From Novosphingobium sp. PhB165 (GTDB lineage: Bacteria; Pseudomonadota; Alphaproteobacteria; Sphingomonadales; Sphingomonadaceae), in assembly GCF_004341845.1 (NCBI RefSeq), contig NZ_SLVB01000002.1, forward strand, positions 652,208 to 716,207: a stretch of DNA of 64,000 bases. Direction: 5' to 3'. The notes under the pieces are model-generated. The model did no database searches, was not told where the DNA came from, and saw only the letters and a program-made list of their open reading frames with translations. A program made the position numbers and the translations under genes. Shown here piece by piece: positions 24,033 to 32,436 of this stretch (position 1 is its first letter; every line of letters begins with the position of its first letter).

Positions 24033-26201
24033 ATGTCCTTCATGACTCATCCTGTCCTGAGACGTCTGAGTTTCACGCTCAAGGCAAGGCATTTTTGGCC
24101 GGTCATCCTGCTGCTCCTCGCCTGTTTCGGATCGGTTCTGTTTCTGATCGCGCTCACCACGCGCGCACAAGACGGTCTGGAACAGCAGCGCGAACAACAG
24201 GCCGTGGAAGGCGCCGTGCGCACTCTCGCGGTGGGGGTCCAGCACGATTTGCAGGACTATGCGAAGTGGGACGATGCCGTCCGCCATATCAGCATGGGCC
24301 TGCAACCGGGTTGGGTGGACGACAACGTCGTTGCCTATCTCGGCCGAATTCAGGGCTATGAGGACATCTTCATCCTGAATGGCCGGGATGAGACCATCTA
24401 CAGCTTCAGGCACCCCCAAGCCCCCGCGCACGCCGCGCAGGAAACGCTCGGCCCGGCATTCACCCGCTCGATAGACGAAGTGCGAAAGATGCCGCGCGAA
24501 GGCAGCCCTATCGAGGCCGGTTTCAGCCGCCAGGGCAATCGCATCGTCACTTATTCCACCGCCGCCATCGTTCCCCTGACACCCAAAGTCTCGATCCCGG
24601 CCGACCATCCCACGTTCATGCTGGTGATCGCCCATGCCATCGATGCTCCGACTCTGGCCCGGATCACGCAGGAACTGCGCCTTTCGACCGTGCAGTTGAG
24701 CCTCGCGCCGCCAGAGCCGTCGTCCGCATCGGTTGCCTTGAAAGGAACCGACGGCACGACGCTCGGCTGGCTGGCGTGGGCACCCCATCAACCGGGAACC
24801 CGGCTGCTGCGGCAGGTGGCGCCGGCCATCGTCGCGCTGGGGCTGCTCTCCGTGGCGGCGGCGATCCTGATCTTCCAGAACAACAGCCGCACCATCGAAG
24901 CGCTCCGGCAAAGCGAATTGCGCGCACGCCACCACGCGGGCCACGATTCGCTGACCGGGCTGCCCAACCGGCGGACCCTGCTCTCCCAGATTTCCGCCCA
25001 CCTCGCCGCAGGGGACGATCTCACGCTCCTGTTCATGGACCTCGACGGGTTCAAGGACGCCAACGACGTCTACGGCCACGCCGCCGGAGACCTCCTGCTG
25101 AAGGAAGCCGCCGCGCGCGTTCGCAGCATCGCCCAGGGCGAACTGGTGGCGCGGGCCGGAGGAGACGAATTCGCCGTCCTGCTCTCCCGCGACATGGCGC
25201 GGGACGCGGACTGCATCTGCGAGAATATCATCCGCTCGTTCGAGGCGCCGTTCGTCATCGGCGCCTATCGCGTCACGCTGGGCATCAGCATCGGATGCGC
25301 CGATGCGGCCGATGTGGGGCCGGAAGGACAGGACGAACTGATGCGCCGCGCAGATGTGGCGATGTACGCGGCAAAGGGAGATGGCAAGAACTGCACCCGC
25401 AAATATGCCGTCAATCTGGACGAAGGCCACCTGCTGCGAATGAAGCTGGAGCGGGATCTTCAGGCCTCGATCGCCGGCAAGGAACTCTATGTCCATTACC
25501 AGCCCATCGTCGCGTCCGACAATGCCAGGATCGTGGCCGTGGAGGCGCTCGTGCGCTGGCGCCATCCCGAACACGGCGACGTTCCGCCGGATGTCTTCAT
25601 TCCCATTGCCGAACTGAGCGGCCTGATCAACGCGGTCGGCCGTCAGGTGCTCTATCAGGCCTGTCTGGCGATGCGGGAGACCGCACTCGAACTGGCAGTC
25701 AACATTTCGCCGGTACAGTTCTGGGACCACAACCTGCTGGACGACGTGCGCCACGCGCTACAGGAAACCCAGTTCCCGCCCGAGCGGCTGGAACTGGAAA
25801 TCACCGAAAGCCTGCTGCTGCGCCGTCCCGACAAGGCCGCGCAAGTGATCAATCGGCTGCGCGAACTCGGCGTCCGGATCGCGCTGGACGATTTCGGCAC
25901 CGGCTATGCGAGCATCGGCTACCTGCAAAGGCTGAAACTGGACCGCATCAAGATCGACAAGGCCTTCGTCGCGCCGCTCAGCCGCGATGCCCGTTCGCGC
26001 GAGATGATGCTCTCCATCGTCGCGCTGGCCAATGCCTTCGACGCCGAAGTCACGGCCGAAGGCGTGGAGACCGAGGAACAGGCGCGGATCGCGCGCGCGG
26101 CGGGCTGCACCCGCATGCAGGGCTGGCACTTCGGGCGGCCGACTTCGGTCGAAGAACTTTGCGCCGCGCTGGGACCGGAGGCGCAATCGCACCCCGCATG
26201 A
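24033..26201 (+). CDS. CHASE4-GGDEF-EAL cyclic-di-GMP signalling protein
   Basis: A 722-residue inner-membrane protein. Membrane segment about 22-44, periplasmic CHASE4 domain about 50-250 (its signature DYAKWDDAVRHI is at about 76), second membrane segment about 262-285. The GGDEF domain (about 305-465) keeps the intact AGGDEF signature and the EAL domain (about 480-715) keeps VEALVRWRHP, ELEITESLL and DDFGTGYAS. Both catalytic motifs are intact, so it may both make and degrade c-di-GMP; I saw no RxxD inhibitory site. The start may be 24033 or 24042. Confidence 0.9.
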   Translation: MSFMTHPVLRRLSFTLKARHFWPVILLLLACFGSVLFLIALTTRAQDGLEQQREQQAVEGAVRTLAVGVQHDLQDYAKWDDAVRHISMGLQPGWVDDNVVAYLGRIQGYEDIFILNGRDETIYSFRHPQAPAHAAQETLGPAFTRSIDEVRKMPREGSPIEAGFSRQGNRIVTYSTAAIVPLTPKVSIPADHPTFMLVIAHAIDAPTLARITQELRLSTVQLSLAPPEPSSASVALKGTDGTTLGWLAWAPHQPGTRLLRQVAPAIVALGLLSVAAAILIFQNNSRTIEALRQSELRARHHAGHDSLTGLPNRRTLLSQISAHLAAGDDLTLLFMDLDGFKDANDVYGHAAGDLLLKEAAARVRSIAQGELVARAGGDEFAVLLSRDMARDADCICENIIRSFEAPFVIGAYRVTLGISIGCADAADVGPEGQDELMRRADVAMYAAKGDGKNCTRKYAVNLDEGHLLRMKLERDLQASIAGKELYVHYQPIVASDNARIVAVEALVRWRHPEHGDVPPDVFIPIAELSGLINAVGRQVLYQACLAMRETALELAVNISPVQFWDHNLLDDVRHALQETQFPPERLELEITESLLLRRPDKAAQVINRLRELGVRIALDDFGTGYASIGYLQRLKLDRIKIDKAFVAPLSRDARSREMMLSIVALANAFDAEVTAEGVETEEQARIARAAGCTRMQGWHFGRPTSVEELCAALGPEAQSHPA

Positions 26202-26350
26202 CCTGCGATCATTCGGTGAATTTGCCACCAAATGATCGCTTATCGACATCGAATTTCATGGCCGCGTCATAATACTCTTCACAATTCCAGAAGCCTGTTT
26301 CATTCAAGGCATTCTGTTCGTTCAGTCTCTCGATCACAGGAGCCAACGCG

Positions 26351-27013
26351 ATGTCGCCCTTGCCACTTGCATCGGTAGCCCTTCTGGGCCTTCTGCTCAC
26401 CGCTCCATCGGCGGCTCAGGCCTCTTCTTCCGCTGCCAACGCCGCGCACACGACCAAGGCCGCCGCCAAAAAGGTGACCGGAAGCGAGGTGCCGGAAGGC
26501 TTCAAGTTCGCGCCTGACGGAACCACGCTTATCCACGTCGCCAGCGGGCTTCGCTTCCCGGCGCAAGTGGAAGGCTTCACCCGCCTCAAGGAACAGGCCT
26601 TCGATACCAGCGGGGACTATGTCGCGATCGGCTACGATCACTTGCTGAACGAGGGCAAGGACCACCTCATCGTGCGCATGGCCGTGGTGCATATCGACGA
26701 TATGCCTGCCAAGGATCACTACACGATCATGCGGCAGCAGACGATGTCGCACTTCTCGGCGCCCCAGATCGTCTCCGAAGGCCCGGTCACCGTGCCGAAC
26801 AACCCGAACCTCGATGCCTATCGCGGCATCTTCAGTGGCAATCGGAACAATGTTCCCTGGCGCTTCAGTCTGACCACCGCAAACTACGGCTACTGGAGCG
26901 GACGACTGACCGCCGCCTATCCCGAAAGTGACGCTGCCGAGGCCGAGAAGTATCTTGACGGTCTCCTTGTCGCGATCCGGGCGCAGACACCGCTCATACA
27001 AAAGCACGGATGA
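26351..27013 (+). CDS. Secreted hypothetical protein
   Basis: A 220-residue precursor; the signal peptide ends near SAAQAS (about 24) and CACAGGAGCC precedes the ATG. The mature part (GFKFAPDGTTLIHVASGLRF, then YDHLLNEGKDHLIVRMAVV) has a soluble alpha/beta look with an even composition. I know no family with this pattern. It follows the GGDEF-EAL gene by 150 bp but need not be co-transcribed. Periplasmic; function unknown. Confidence 0.65.
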   Translation: MSPLPLASVALLGLLLTAPSAAQASSSAANAAHTTKAAAKKVTGSEVPEGFKFAPDGTTLIHVASGLRFPAQVEGFTRLKEQAFDTSGDYVAIGYDHLLNEGKDHLIVRMAVVHIDDMPAKDHYTIMRQQTMSHFSAPQIVSEGPVTVPNNPNLDAYRGIFSGNRNNVPWRFSLTTANYGYWSGRLTAAYPESDAAEAEKYLDGLLVAIRAQTPLIQKHG

Positions 27014-27020
27014 GTGATTC

Positions 27021-27042
27021 AGGGCGGTCGACCAGCCGCCCT
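27021..27042. terminator. Hairpin between convergent genes
   Basis: AGGGCGG-TCGACCAG-CCGCCCT (7-bp stem) lies between the stops at 27013 and 27043 and can serve both strands. T-tracts are short. Confidence 0.5.
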
Positions 27043-28059
27043 TCAGATGGCAATCACCACTTTGCCGAAATGCTGCCCGGTCTTGAGATAGTCGAAAGCG
27101 TCGGGCAGTTTTTCCAGCGGAAAGCTCCGGTCGATCACCGGCCGTATCCCGTGCGCCTCGATCGCGCGCACCATGTCGAGTTGATCGCGCCGACTGCCCA
27201 CGGTGACGGCTTGCAGCCGCAGGCGCTTGGCCTGCACGATCGCGAACGGCATCGTGTCGATATCGAAGCCTGCCGCCGCGCCGATGATAGCAATGTGGCC
27301 GCCCGTCCTCGCCGCCACCAGCGATTGCGGAAGCGTGTGCGGCCCGCCAACCTCGATGACATGATCGGCGCCCAGCCCGCCAGTCAGCTCAAGCACTGCG
27401 GCACCCCAATTGGGATTCTCGCGGTAATTGATGACATGATCCGCGCCCAGTTCCTGCAAGCGGTCCAGCTTTTCGCGGCTTGAAGACGTCGCGATCACTG
27501 TGGCCCCGGCAGCCTTGGCAAATTGCAACGCGAACAGCGACACGCCGCCGGTGCCCAGCACCAGCACGGTCTCACCGGGGCGGACCTGCCCGTCGGTCAC
27601 CACCGCGCGCCATGCGGTGACACCGGCGCAAGTGAGCGTCGCACTTTCGGCATGCGTGTAACCGGCGGGGGCACGCGTGAAGTGAGATACCGACCGGGTC
27701 GCGAATTCGCAGGCATAACCGTCTGCCGGACCGCCGGGAGAATTGTTCAGCTCCGCCCGCTCGACATGACCGTCGCGCCAGTTGGGATGAAAAGTGCTGA
27801 CGACCGCGTCCCCCACGGCAAAGCCGGAGACCGCAGAGCCGACCTCGACCACCTCACCCGCGCCGTCGGACAAGGGGATCAGCCCGTCCTTCGCGGGGAA
27901 CACGCCCCGCACGACAAGATCGTCCCGAAAATTCAGCGACGCCGCGTGAAGGCGCACGAGGATCTCGTCGGGACCGGGCGAACCGACATCGACTTCGCCC
28001 GGTTCCAGATGATCCAGCCCCGCCGGTTGGCGGATGTGCATCGCTCGTGCGCGCTTCAT
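27043..28059 (-). CDS. MDR-superfamily NAD(P)-dependent oxidoreductase (zinc-free, quinone-oxidoreductase-like)
   Basis: A 338-residue enzyme from the ATG at 28059, with GAGGGGA upstream (the frame extends to 28206). The N-terminal GroES-like domain lacks the zinc ligands: the usual GHE is replaced by SDGAGEV (about 63-70). The Rossmann domain has LVLGTGGVSLFALQFAKAAG (about 170-190) and GADHVIN (about 210). Members of this group reduce quinones, enoyl or alkene substrates with NADPH. It stands alone between two repeat or terminator regions. The substrate is unknown. Confidence 0.85.
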   Translation of the reverse strand: MKRARAMHIRQPAGLDHLEPGEVDVGSPGPDEILVRLHAASLNFRDDLVVRGVFPAKDGLIPLSDGAGEVVEVGSAVSGFAVGDAVVSTFHPNWRDGHVERAELNNSPGGPADGYACEFATRSVSHFTRAPAGYTHAESATLTCAGVTAWRAVVTDGQVRPGETVLVLGTGGVSLFALQFAKAAGATVIATSSSREKLDRLQELGADHVINYRENPNWGAAVLELTGGLGADHVIEVGGPHTLPQSLVAARTGGHIAIIGAAAGFDIDTMPFAIVQAKRLRLQAVTVGSRRDQLDMVRAIEAHGIRPVIDRSFPLEKLPDAFDYLKTGQHFGKVVIAI

Positions 28060-28223
28060 TCGATGTCCCCTCGGTTCGTTCGGCCAAGGGGTAGTTTGCG
28101 TTCGGGGCGGGGTCCAGACGCGAACCTGCCGCAACCGTGATGACACCGCCCTGCCGATCAATCGCGGGCTCAAATCCGGCAATTCCGCTTTCGACAAGAA
28201 GTACAACCTGTACTCCCCACATC

Positions 28224-28355
28224 GTCACCCTGAACTTGTTTCAGGGTCCATCTCTCCGCCCGCACCGCCGTCGCCTTGGCAGACTGGGATATCCGCTGGT
28301 TCCCGAAACACTCACATCGGCGGCCAGATGGATCCTGAAACAAGCTCAGGATGAC
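28224..28355. repeat. Inverted repeat (CCCTGAACTTGTTTCAGGGTCCA type)
   Basis: Left arm GTCACCCTGAACTTGTTTCA (28224-28252) and right arm GATGGATCCTGAAACAAGCT (28327-28355) are imperfect inverted copies about 75 bp apart. This is a second class of dispersed intergenic repeat common in alphaproteobacteria. Confidence 0.65.
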
Positions 28356-28373
28356 GGGCATGACGGGCGCGTC

Positions 28374-28399
28374 GTACCGCGGAGCAAACTCCGCGGTAC
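28374..28399 (-). terminator. Hairpin after the B12-riboswitch receptor gene
   Basis: GTACCGCGGAG-CAAA-CTCCGCGGTAC (11-bp perfect stem) lies 10 bp past the stop of the receptor gene at 28409. Confidence 0.65.
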
Positions 28400-28408
28400 G
28401 CCTTGCAT

Positions 28409-30436
28409 TCAGAACGTGTAGCGCGCGCCGATCTTGAAGGTGCGCGGTTCGATCACACGGCTCAACCGGCCATCGGTCGGTCCGTCGGCGTCGAATGCGG
28501 GGATATAGGATTCGTAGTAATAGGCGATGTCCTTGTCCCGGCTGTCGAAGATGTTGAGCACTTCGCCATAGATCTCGATCTTCTTGCCCTTCCACGCGGC
28601 GCGGGCGTTGACGACGGTGCTGCCCTTGTCGCGCACCGAGTTGTCCTCAACCAGCGGATAGGGCCCGAGATGGCGTACGCGGATACTCGCTTCCCACGGG
28701 TCGAGCACGATCGAGGCACCCGCCGAGGCGGCGTTCTCGAAGGCGTTGGGAATGCGGTCGCCATTGTCGTAGCGCGAATGGTTCTCGGTATAATTGCCGT
28801 CGAGCGCCAGCCACGGCAGCGGACGCCAGAAGGCGACTACCTCGTAGCCATGGCGCTTGCTGGCGCCGGTGGGCTCCACCGCGTTGGAATCGCCCACGAA
28901 GCGCAGTTCGCTGGCCACGTCGAGCCACCAGTACGTGCCGGTCAGCGAGAACTTGCCGATCTGGAGGCGGCCGCCCAGTTCCTTGCCGGTGCCGCGCACC
29001 AGCACGGGCACCGGCGTATCCACATTGACCGCGCCGCGCACGTCGTTCGAATGGAAGCCCCGGCCCCAGTTGGCATAGACCTCGAACTGCGGCGTCACTT
29101 CATAAGCGGCCGAAAACTTGGGCGAGACGATGGAATCGTGCCCGCTGCCCTCGCCAATCGCGGCGGCCGCCGCATCGCGGGCACGTACCGAATAGTGATA
29201 GTAATCGCCGCGCAGCCCGCCGGTCAGGCGCAGGCCGGGCAGAGGCTTCCACATCGCTTCGCCGTAGAGCGCACCGGAAAGCTCTTCGACATGATAGCGG
29301 CCGAGCGAATAGAGCAGCTCGCGATCCGCCGTGCGGTTCACGCCGACGCTGCCGATATGGTCGTAGCGATTTTCGGTTCCGACAGTGAACTGCAGGCTGT
29401 CCGCAAGCTCCCACTGCTTGCGCGCGGTGAGGCCGGTGACCCAGCGCTTGTCGTACTGCTCGATCTGCGCGCTGGTGCCGTCCGGGTCACTGTAGGTGGG
29501 GTTCGAGTACATGTTCCAGTCGTAGTACTGGGCGTAGAGATTGGCGCTCCAGCTGGCCTGCGTCACGCCGACATTGCCAACGAAACGCGTGGTCCGCCCG
29601 CGCGCGGAAGGATCGGGCGAGCAGAACACATCGGGGCAAATGTCCGAGCCGATGATGCGCTCGGGGATCTGCTCGGTCGGCCGCCAGGTGGCGTGATAGG
29701 CGTGGAGCGAGGCTTCCAGCTTTCCATCGCCGAGCGGCACCGCGTACTTCGCGAAGCCCGCATAATGGCGCAGATGCTCGGCCTCTTCCCAGGGCCCGTC
29801 ATAGCGCTTGGCCTGCCCGACAAGGGTGAGATCGCCGCCGCCAAGGTCCTTGATCGTACCGCCCGCCGCAAGACGCCCGGCATTGTAGGAACCGCCTTCC
29901 ACCGAGACCCAAGGCCGGTCGAACCCGTCGATAGTGGTCATGTAGGCCGCGCCCGCCAGCGCAAAATCGCCGCCATCCGCGCGATAGGGCCCTTTGCGGA
30001 AATCCTCACGGGCGACGATCTCGGGGATCAGGCCATTGAGGTCGAGATAGCCCTGCCCGTGGCCGTGCGTGCGCAAGTTCATCTGCACGCCGTCGATATA
30101 GGTCGTGAAATCGGTCCCGTGGTCGAGGTTGAAGCCGCGCAAAAAGTACTGGTTTGCCTTGCCGCTGCCCGAATGCTGGGCCGCCACCATGCCCGGCACG
30201 GCTTCCAGCAATTCGGCGACGCGCAGCAGGGGGCGGACCAGCAGGTCCGAGCCCGCCACGCTGCCTTCGCTGGCGGCATGGGCCTCGCCGATCTTCGTCT
30301 CGCCGCGGCCGAAGACCACGATTTCTTCGGCGGTTCCAGCGTCCGACGCCGAAGGCGCGTCCTCCGCAAGGGCAGGAGCGGAAGCAATCGCGCACAGGGC
30401 CACGCCTGCGCAAAATGCAGTTATACGGAAAGTCAT
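28409..30436 (-). CDS. TonB-dependent outer-membrane receptor under cobalamin riboswitch control
   Basis: A 675-residue precursor; start ATG at 30436 with GGGGAAAT upstream (a TTG one codon earlier is also in frame). The signal peptide ends APALAED. The TonB-box-like segment EEIVVFGRG is near 38, the plug follows (DLLVRPLLRVAELLEAVPG, then YFLRGFNLDHGTDF and YIDGVQMN), and then a 22-strand-type barrel ending KIGARYTF. The plug differs from canonical BtuB, and the protein is about 60-80 residues longer. A cobalamin riboswitch lies in the leader (30625-30843), so I infer uptake of cobalamin or a corrinoid. Divalent metal uptake is the alternative. Confidence 0.88.
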   Translation of the reverse strand: MTFRITAFCAGVALCAIASAPALAEDAPSASDAGTAEEIVVFGRGETKIGEAHAASEGSVAGSDLLVRPLLRVAELLEAVPGMVAAQHSGSGKANQYFLRGFNLDHGTDFTTYIDGVQMNLRTHGHGQGYLDLNGLIPEIVAREDFRKGPYRADGGDFALAGAAYMTTIDGFDRPWVSVEGGSYNAGRLAAGGTIKDLGGGDLTLVGQAKRYDGPWEEAEHLRHYAGFAKYAVPLGDGKLEASLHAYHATWRPTEQIPERIIGSDICPDVFCSPDPSARGRTTRFVGNVGVTQASWSANLYAQYYDWNMYSNPTYSDPDGTSAQIEQYDKRWVTGLTARKQWELADSLQFTVGTENRYDHIGSVGVNRTADRELLYSLGRYHVEELSGALYGEAMWKPLPGLRLTGGLRGDYYHYSVRARDAAAAAIGEGSGHDSIVSPKFSAAYEVTPQFEVYANWGRGFHSNDVRGAVNVDTPVPVLVRGTGKELGGRLQIGKFSLTGTYWWLDVASELRFVGDSNAVEPTGASKRHGYEVVAFWRPLPWLALDGNYTENHSRYDNGDRIPNAFENAASAGASIVLDPWEASIRVRHLGPYPLVEDNSVRDKGSTVVNARAAWKGKKIEIYGEVLNIFDSRDKDIAYYYESYIPAFDADGPTDGRLSRVIEPRTFKIGARYTF

Positions 30437-30469
30437 CAATATTTCCCCGGCGTCTTGCGACTACCGGCA

Positions 30470-30480
30470 GAGACCTGCCG
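30470..30480 (-). promoter_or_regulatory. Anti-B12-box sequence near start codon
   Basis: In the transcript CGGCAGGUCUC is perfectly complementary over 11 nt to GAGACCUGCCG in the B12 box at 30631-30646. It also forms its own small hairpin, CGGCAG-GUCU-CUGCCG. It sits about 34 nt before the start codon, a position suited to act in the switch. Confidence 0.5.
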
Positions 30481-30624
30481 CCAACGACGGTCGGCGCGCG
30501 TGGACGGCCGGACGCCCGAGGCGACCGTTACGCGAACCGATGCGGTCTCCACCGCTCGTTCGTCGCTCAGACGGAAAAATCACCGGGCCCCGGCCATTCC
30601 CTGGGCCAAAGCGAGAGCGACCAG

Positions 30625-30843
30625 ACGCCGGCAGGTCTCCTGGCTCACGGGTCACGGCACGATGCACGGCCTTCCCAGGCCCCGCATGACTTAGCGTCCG
30701 GCCCAGTGGCTGCGACAGGCGTCCTTGCCCTGCCGCGATGTGCATCGCGCTCGCCGCTTACAGTTGCAGGGACAGCCTCGGATTCAGGGGCGAGCCCCCT
30801 CACCGCGTTCCCTATTAAGCCTCTTTCGAGGCACCGGCGCGAT
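30625..30843 (-). ncRNA. Cobalamin (B12) riboswitch
   Basis: On the minus strand the classical elements come in order: P1 arm CGCCGG (about 30840), GGTGCC, then GGGAACGCGGTG, CCCTGCAACTGTAAGCGG, CACTGGGCCGG, GGGAAGGCCG and the B12 box AGCCAGGAGACCTGCC, closed by CCGGCG of P1 (about 30627). In the family, adenosyl- or other cobalamins repress downstream genes. It leads the TonB-receptor gene at 28409-30436 by a long 185-nt leader, which also holds a GC-rich pair with a T run (about 30575-30600) that may be a terminator. Confidence 0.9.
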
Positions 30844-30976
30844 CTTGCCCTTCCGGTCCACAGGACGCGGAAAGACGCCGCCTGCTAACTTGCCCCGCAG
30901 GCGGACGCAAGGGCAGGAAGCGCGTTTAGGATTGTTCCAGCGATGTTTTCGGGCTTGGGAGGTGTGTTCGGTGGCC

Positions 30977-31726
30977 TTAGGGCTCGCACCTTCTAAGCGC
31001 TGCGGCGGCTTCGTCGAATGCCGTCCAGGTGCGCTTGGCAAGGCTCCCGCCGACGCTGCACCGCCGCACGCCCAGATCGGCAAACGCGCGGATGCTGGCG
31101 TCGTAGTCGTGGATAACGACATTGACGGGCTTGGGCGCAACGGCCGACACCAGTTCGGCAACGGCGCCCAGGTCGAGGATGAACGGCACGAATAGGCAAT
31201 CCGCGCCGGCTTCGGCATAGGCTACCGCGCGGGCGATACTCACTTTCGCCGTCATGCCCGGCACCCGGAAATTCTCGTTACGGCCGATCAGCATGACTGC
31301 CGGATCGATCGCGTCGATTGCCGCCCGCGCGGCGGCAATGCGCTCTACCGCAAGGCCAAGGTCGTACATCACGCTGCCCGACCAATCCTCGATGGATAGG
31401 CCCGCAATGCCGGTATCCACCGCCAGCGCGACGTTCGCGGCGACACCGGCCGGATCGTCGGCAAAACCGTTCTCGAAGTCGGCATTGACCGGCAGGTCGG
31501 TCGCGGCGACCAGCATGCCGAGATGGTCCAGCACTTCGTCGCGGCTGAGCTGGCCGTCGTCCCTGCCGGCAGCCCACGCGGCGCCCGCGCTGGTGGAGGC
31601 GATCGCCTTGAAACCCAGCTTGGCGAGACGCACCGCGCTCCCCCCGTCCCAGGCGTTGGGGATGATGAAGAACCCGCTCTCATGCAGCTTGCGGAACGCG
31701 GCTCGCTTCTCGGACGTGGTCGGCAT
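30977..31726 (-). CDS. Isocitrate lyase/phosphoenolpyruvate mutase superfamily protein
   Basis: A 249-residue enzyme from the ATG at 31726, with CCAAGGAGA upstream. It shows the PEPM/ICL barrel motifs: IIPNAWDGGSAVRLAKLGF (about 19-37), NADFENGFADDP (about 82-93, with the metal-binding Asp), GLSIEDWSGSVMYDL (about 110-124) and RNENFRVPG. The Lys of PEP mutase (EDKxxPK) is Trp-containing here, and the KKCGH of isocitrate lyase is absent. It therefore belongs to the uncharacterised ICL/PEPM group, probably C-C or C-P bond chemistry on a small oxoacid. It lies upstream of the riboswitch region on the same strand. Confidence 0.85.
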   Translation of the reverse strand: MPTTSEKRAAFRKLHESGFFIIPNAWDGGSAVRLAKLGFKAIASTSAGAAWAAGRDDGQLSRDEVLDHLGMLVAATDLPVNADFENGFADDPAGVAANVALAVDTGIAGLSIEDWSGSVMYDLGLAVERIAAARAAIDAIDPAVMLIGRNENFRVPGMTAKVSIARAVAYAEAGADCLFVPFILDLGAVAELVSAVAPKPVNVVIHDYDASIRAFADLGVRRCSVGGSLAKRTWTAFDEAAAALRRCEP

Positions 31727-31831
31727 CGTGGTTCTCCTTGGTGCGGAGCATATCCACGATTGGCCTGTGGGCCAGCGCAAAGACGTTCCGTTCCTCGTGG
31801 AGGATGAACCGCTCGCCCCTGTCCGGCAGGA

Positions 31832-32305
31832 TCACGCAGTGGTCGGCAGCGCGGTCCGGTATACGACGGGGCGCAGCGCGAAGCTGGTCGTCACTTGCGC
31901 CACGCCCTTGATCCGGGTCAGCCGGGCGCGCAGGAAATCCTCGAACGCGCTGAGCGAGGGCACCAGAACGCGAAGCTGATAGTCCGCTTCCCCGGTCATC
32001 AGGTAGCACTCCATGACTTCCGGAAAGCTGGTCACCGCATCTTCGAACAATGCCAGATGGTGATCGTCCTGCTGATCGAGCCGTACGCGGACGAAGGCGG
32101 TTACCGACAAGCCGACAGCCTCCGGATCGACCAGCGCAACATAGCCGGTGATGACGTTGTCGCTCTCCAACTGCTTCAGGCGCCGGAGGCATGGCGAAGG
32201 AGACAGTCCTATCCGGTCCGACAGGTCCTGATTGGTGACGCGGCCGTTGATCTGCACTTCATCGAGAATACGCCTGTCGAAGTGATCGAGCGACGAATTT
32301 GGCAT
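31832..32305 (-). CDS. Lrp/AsnC-family transcriptional regulator
   Basis: A 157-residue regulator. N-terminal winged-helix DNA-binding domain 5-65 (LDHFDRRILDEVQINGRVTN, DLSDRIGLSPSPCLRRLKQL) and C-terminal ligand-binding RAM domain (about 75-150, with SFPEVMECYLMTGEADYQLR). The start at 32305 has GGAGAG upstream. It is divergent from the E1-like gene at 32437 with 131 bp between, the typical position of a local amino-acid-responsive regulator. By analogy with mdeR/mdeB of Pseudomonas putida, a sulfur-amino-acid or 2-oxobutyrate signal is possible. Confidence 0.9.
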   Translation of the reverse strand: MPNSSLDHFDRRILDEVQINGRVTNQDLSDRIGLSPSPCLRRLKQLESDNVITGYVALVDPEAVGLSVTAFVRVRLDQQDDHHLALFEDAVTSFPEVMECYLMTGEADYQLRVLVPSLSAFEDFLRARLTRIKGVAQVTTSFALRPVVYRTALPTTA

Positions 32306-32436
32306 ATAATTCTCTCCGGCCATCCAGATTTGGCACTATCTGCCATCCGTGCAGCGCATCGCGCATGGTTTTGCAAGGACCTGCCACAGCGATCCGGCCT
32401 ATTCTCCTTCGCAATAAGTACGGGAGAGAGGGAAAT

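Noticed and set aside
28409..30436. Assignment of the receptor as BtuB
   Set aside because: Plug motifs and length do not match canonical BtuB. Only the riboswitch suggests corrinoid uptake, so the symbol was left empty.
28403..30694. A 763-residue open frame on the plus strand opposite the riboswitch-linked receptor
   Set aside because: It is a shadow of a real gene in GC-rich DNA. Its composition is Arg/Ala/Gly/His-rich, it has no recognisable domain, and the opposite strand carries a full TonB receptor. The same holds for long opposite frames at 1430-3022, 24006-25754, 32209-34488, 47319-48803 and 54195-55835.
30977..31726. True isocitrate lyase (aceA) or PEP mutase
   Set aside because: The length is about half that of isocitrate lyase, the KKCGH motif is missing, and the PEP mutase EDK motif is not intact.
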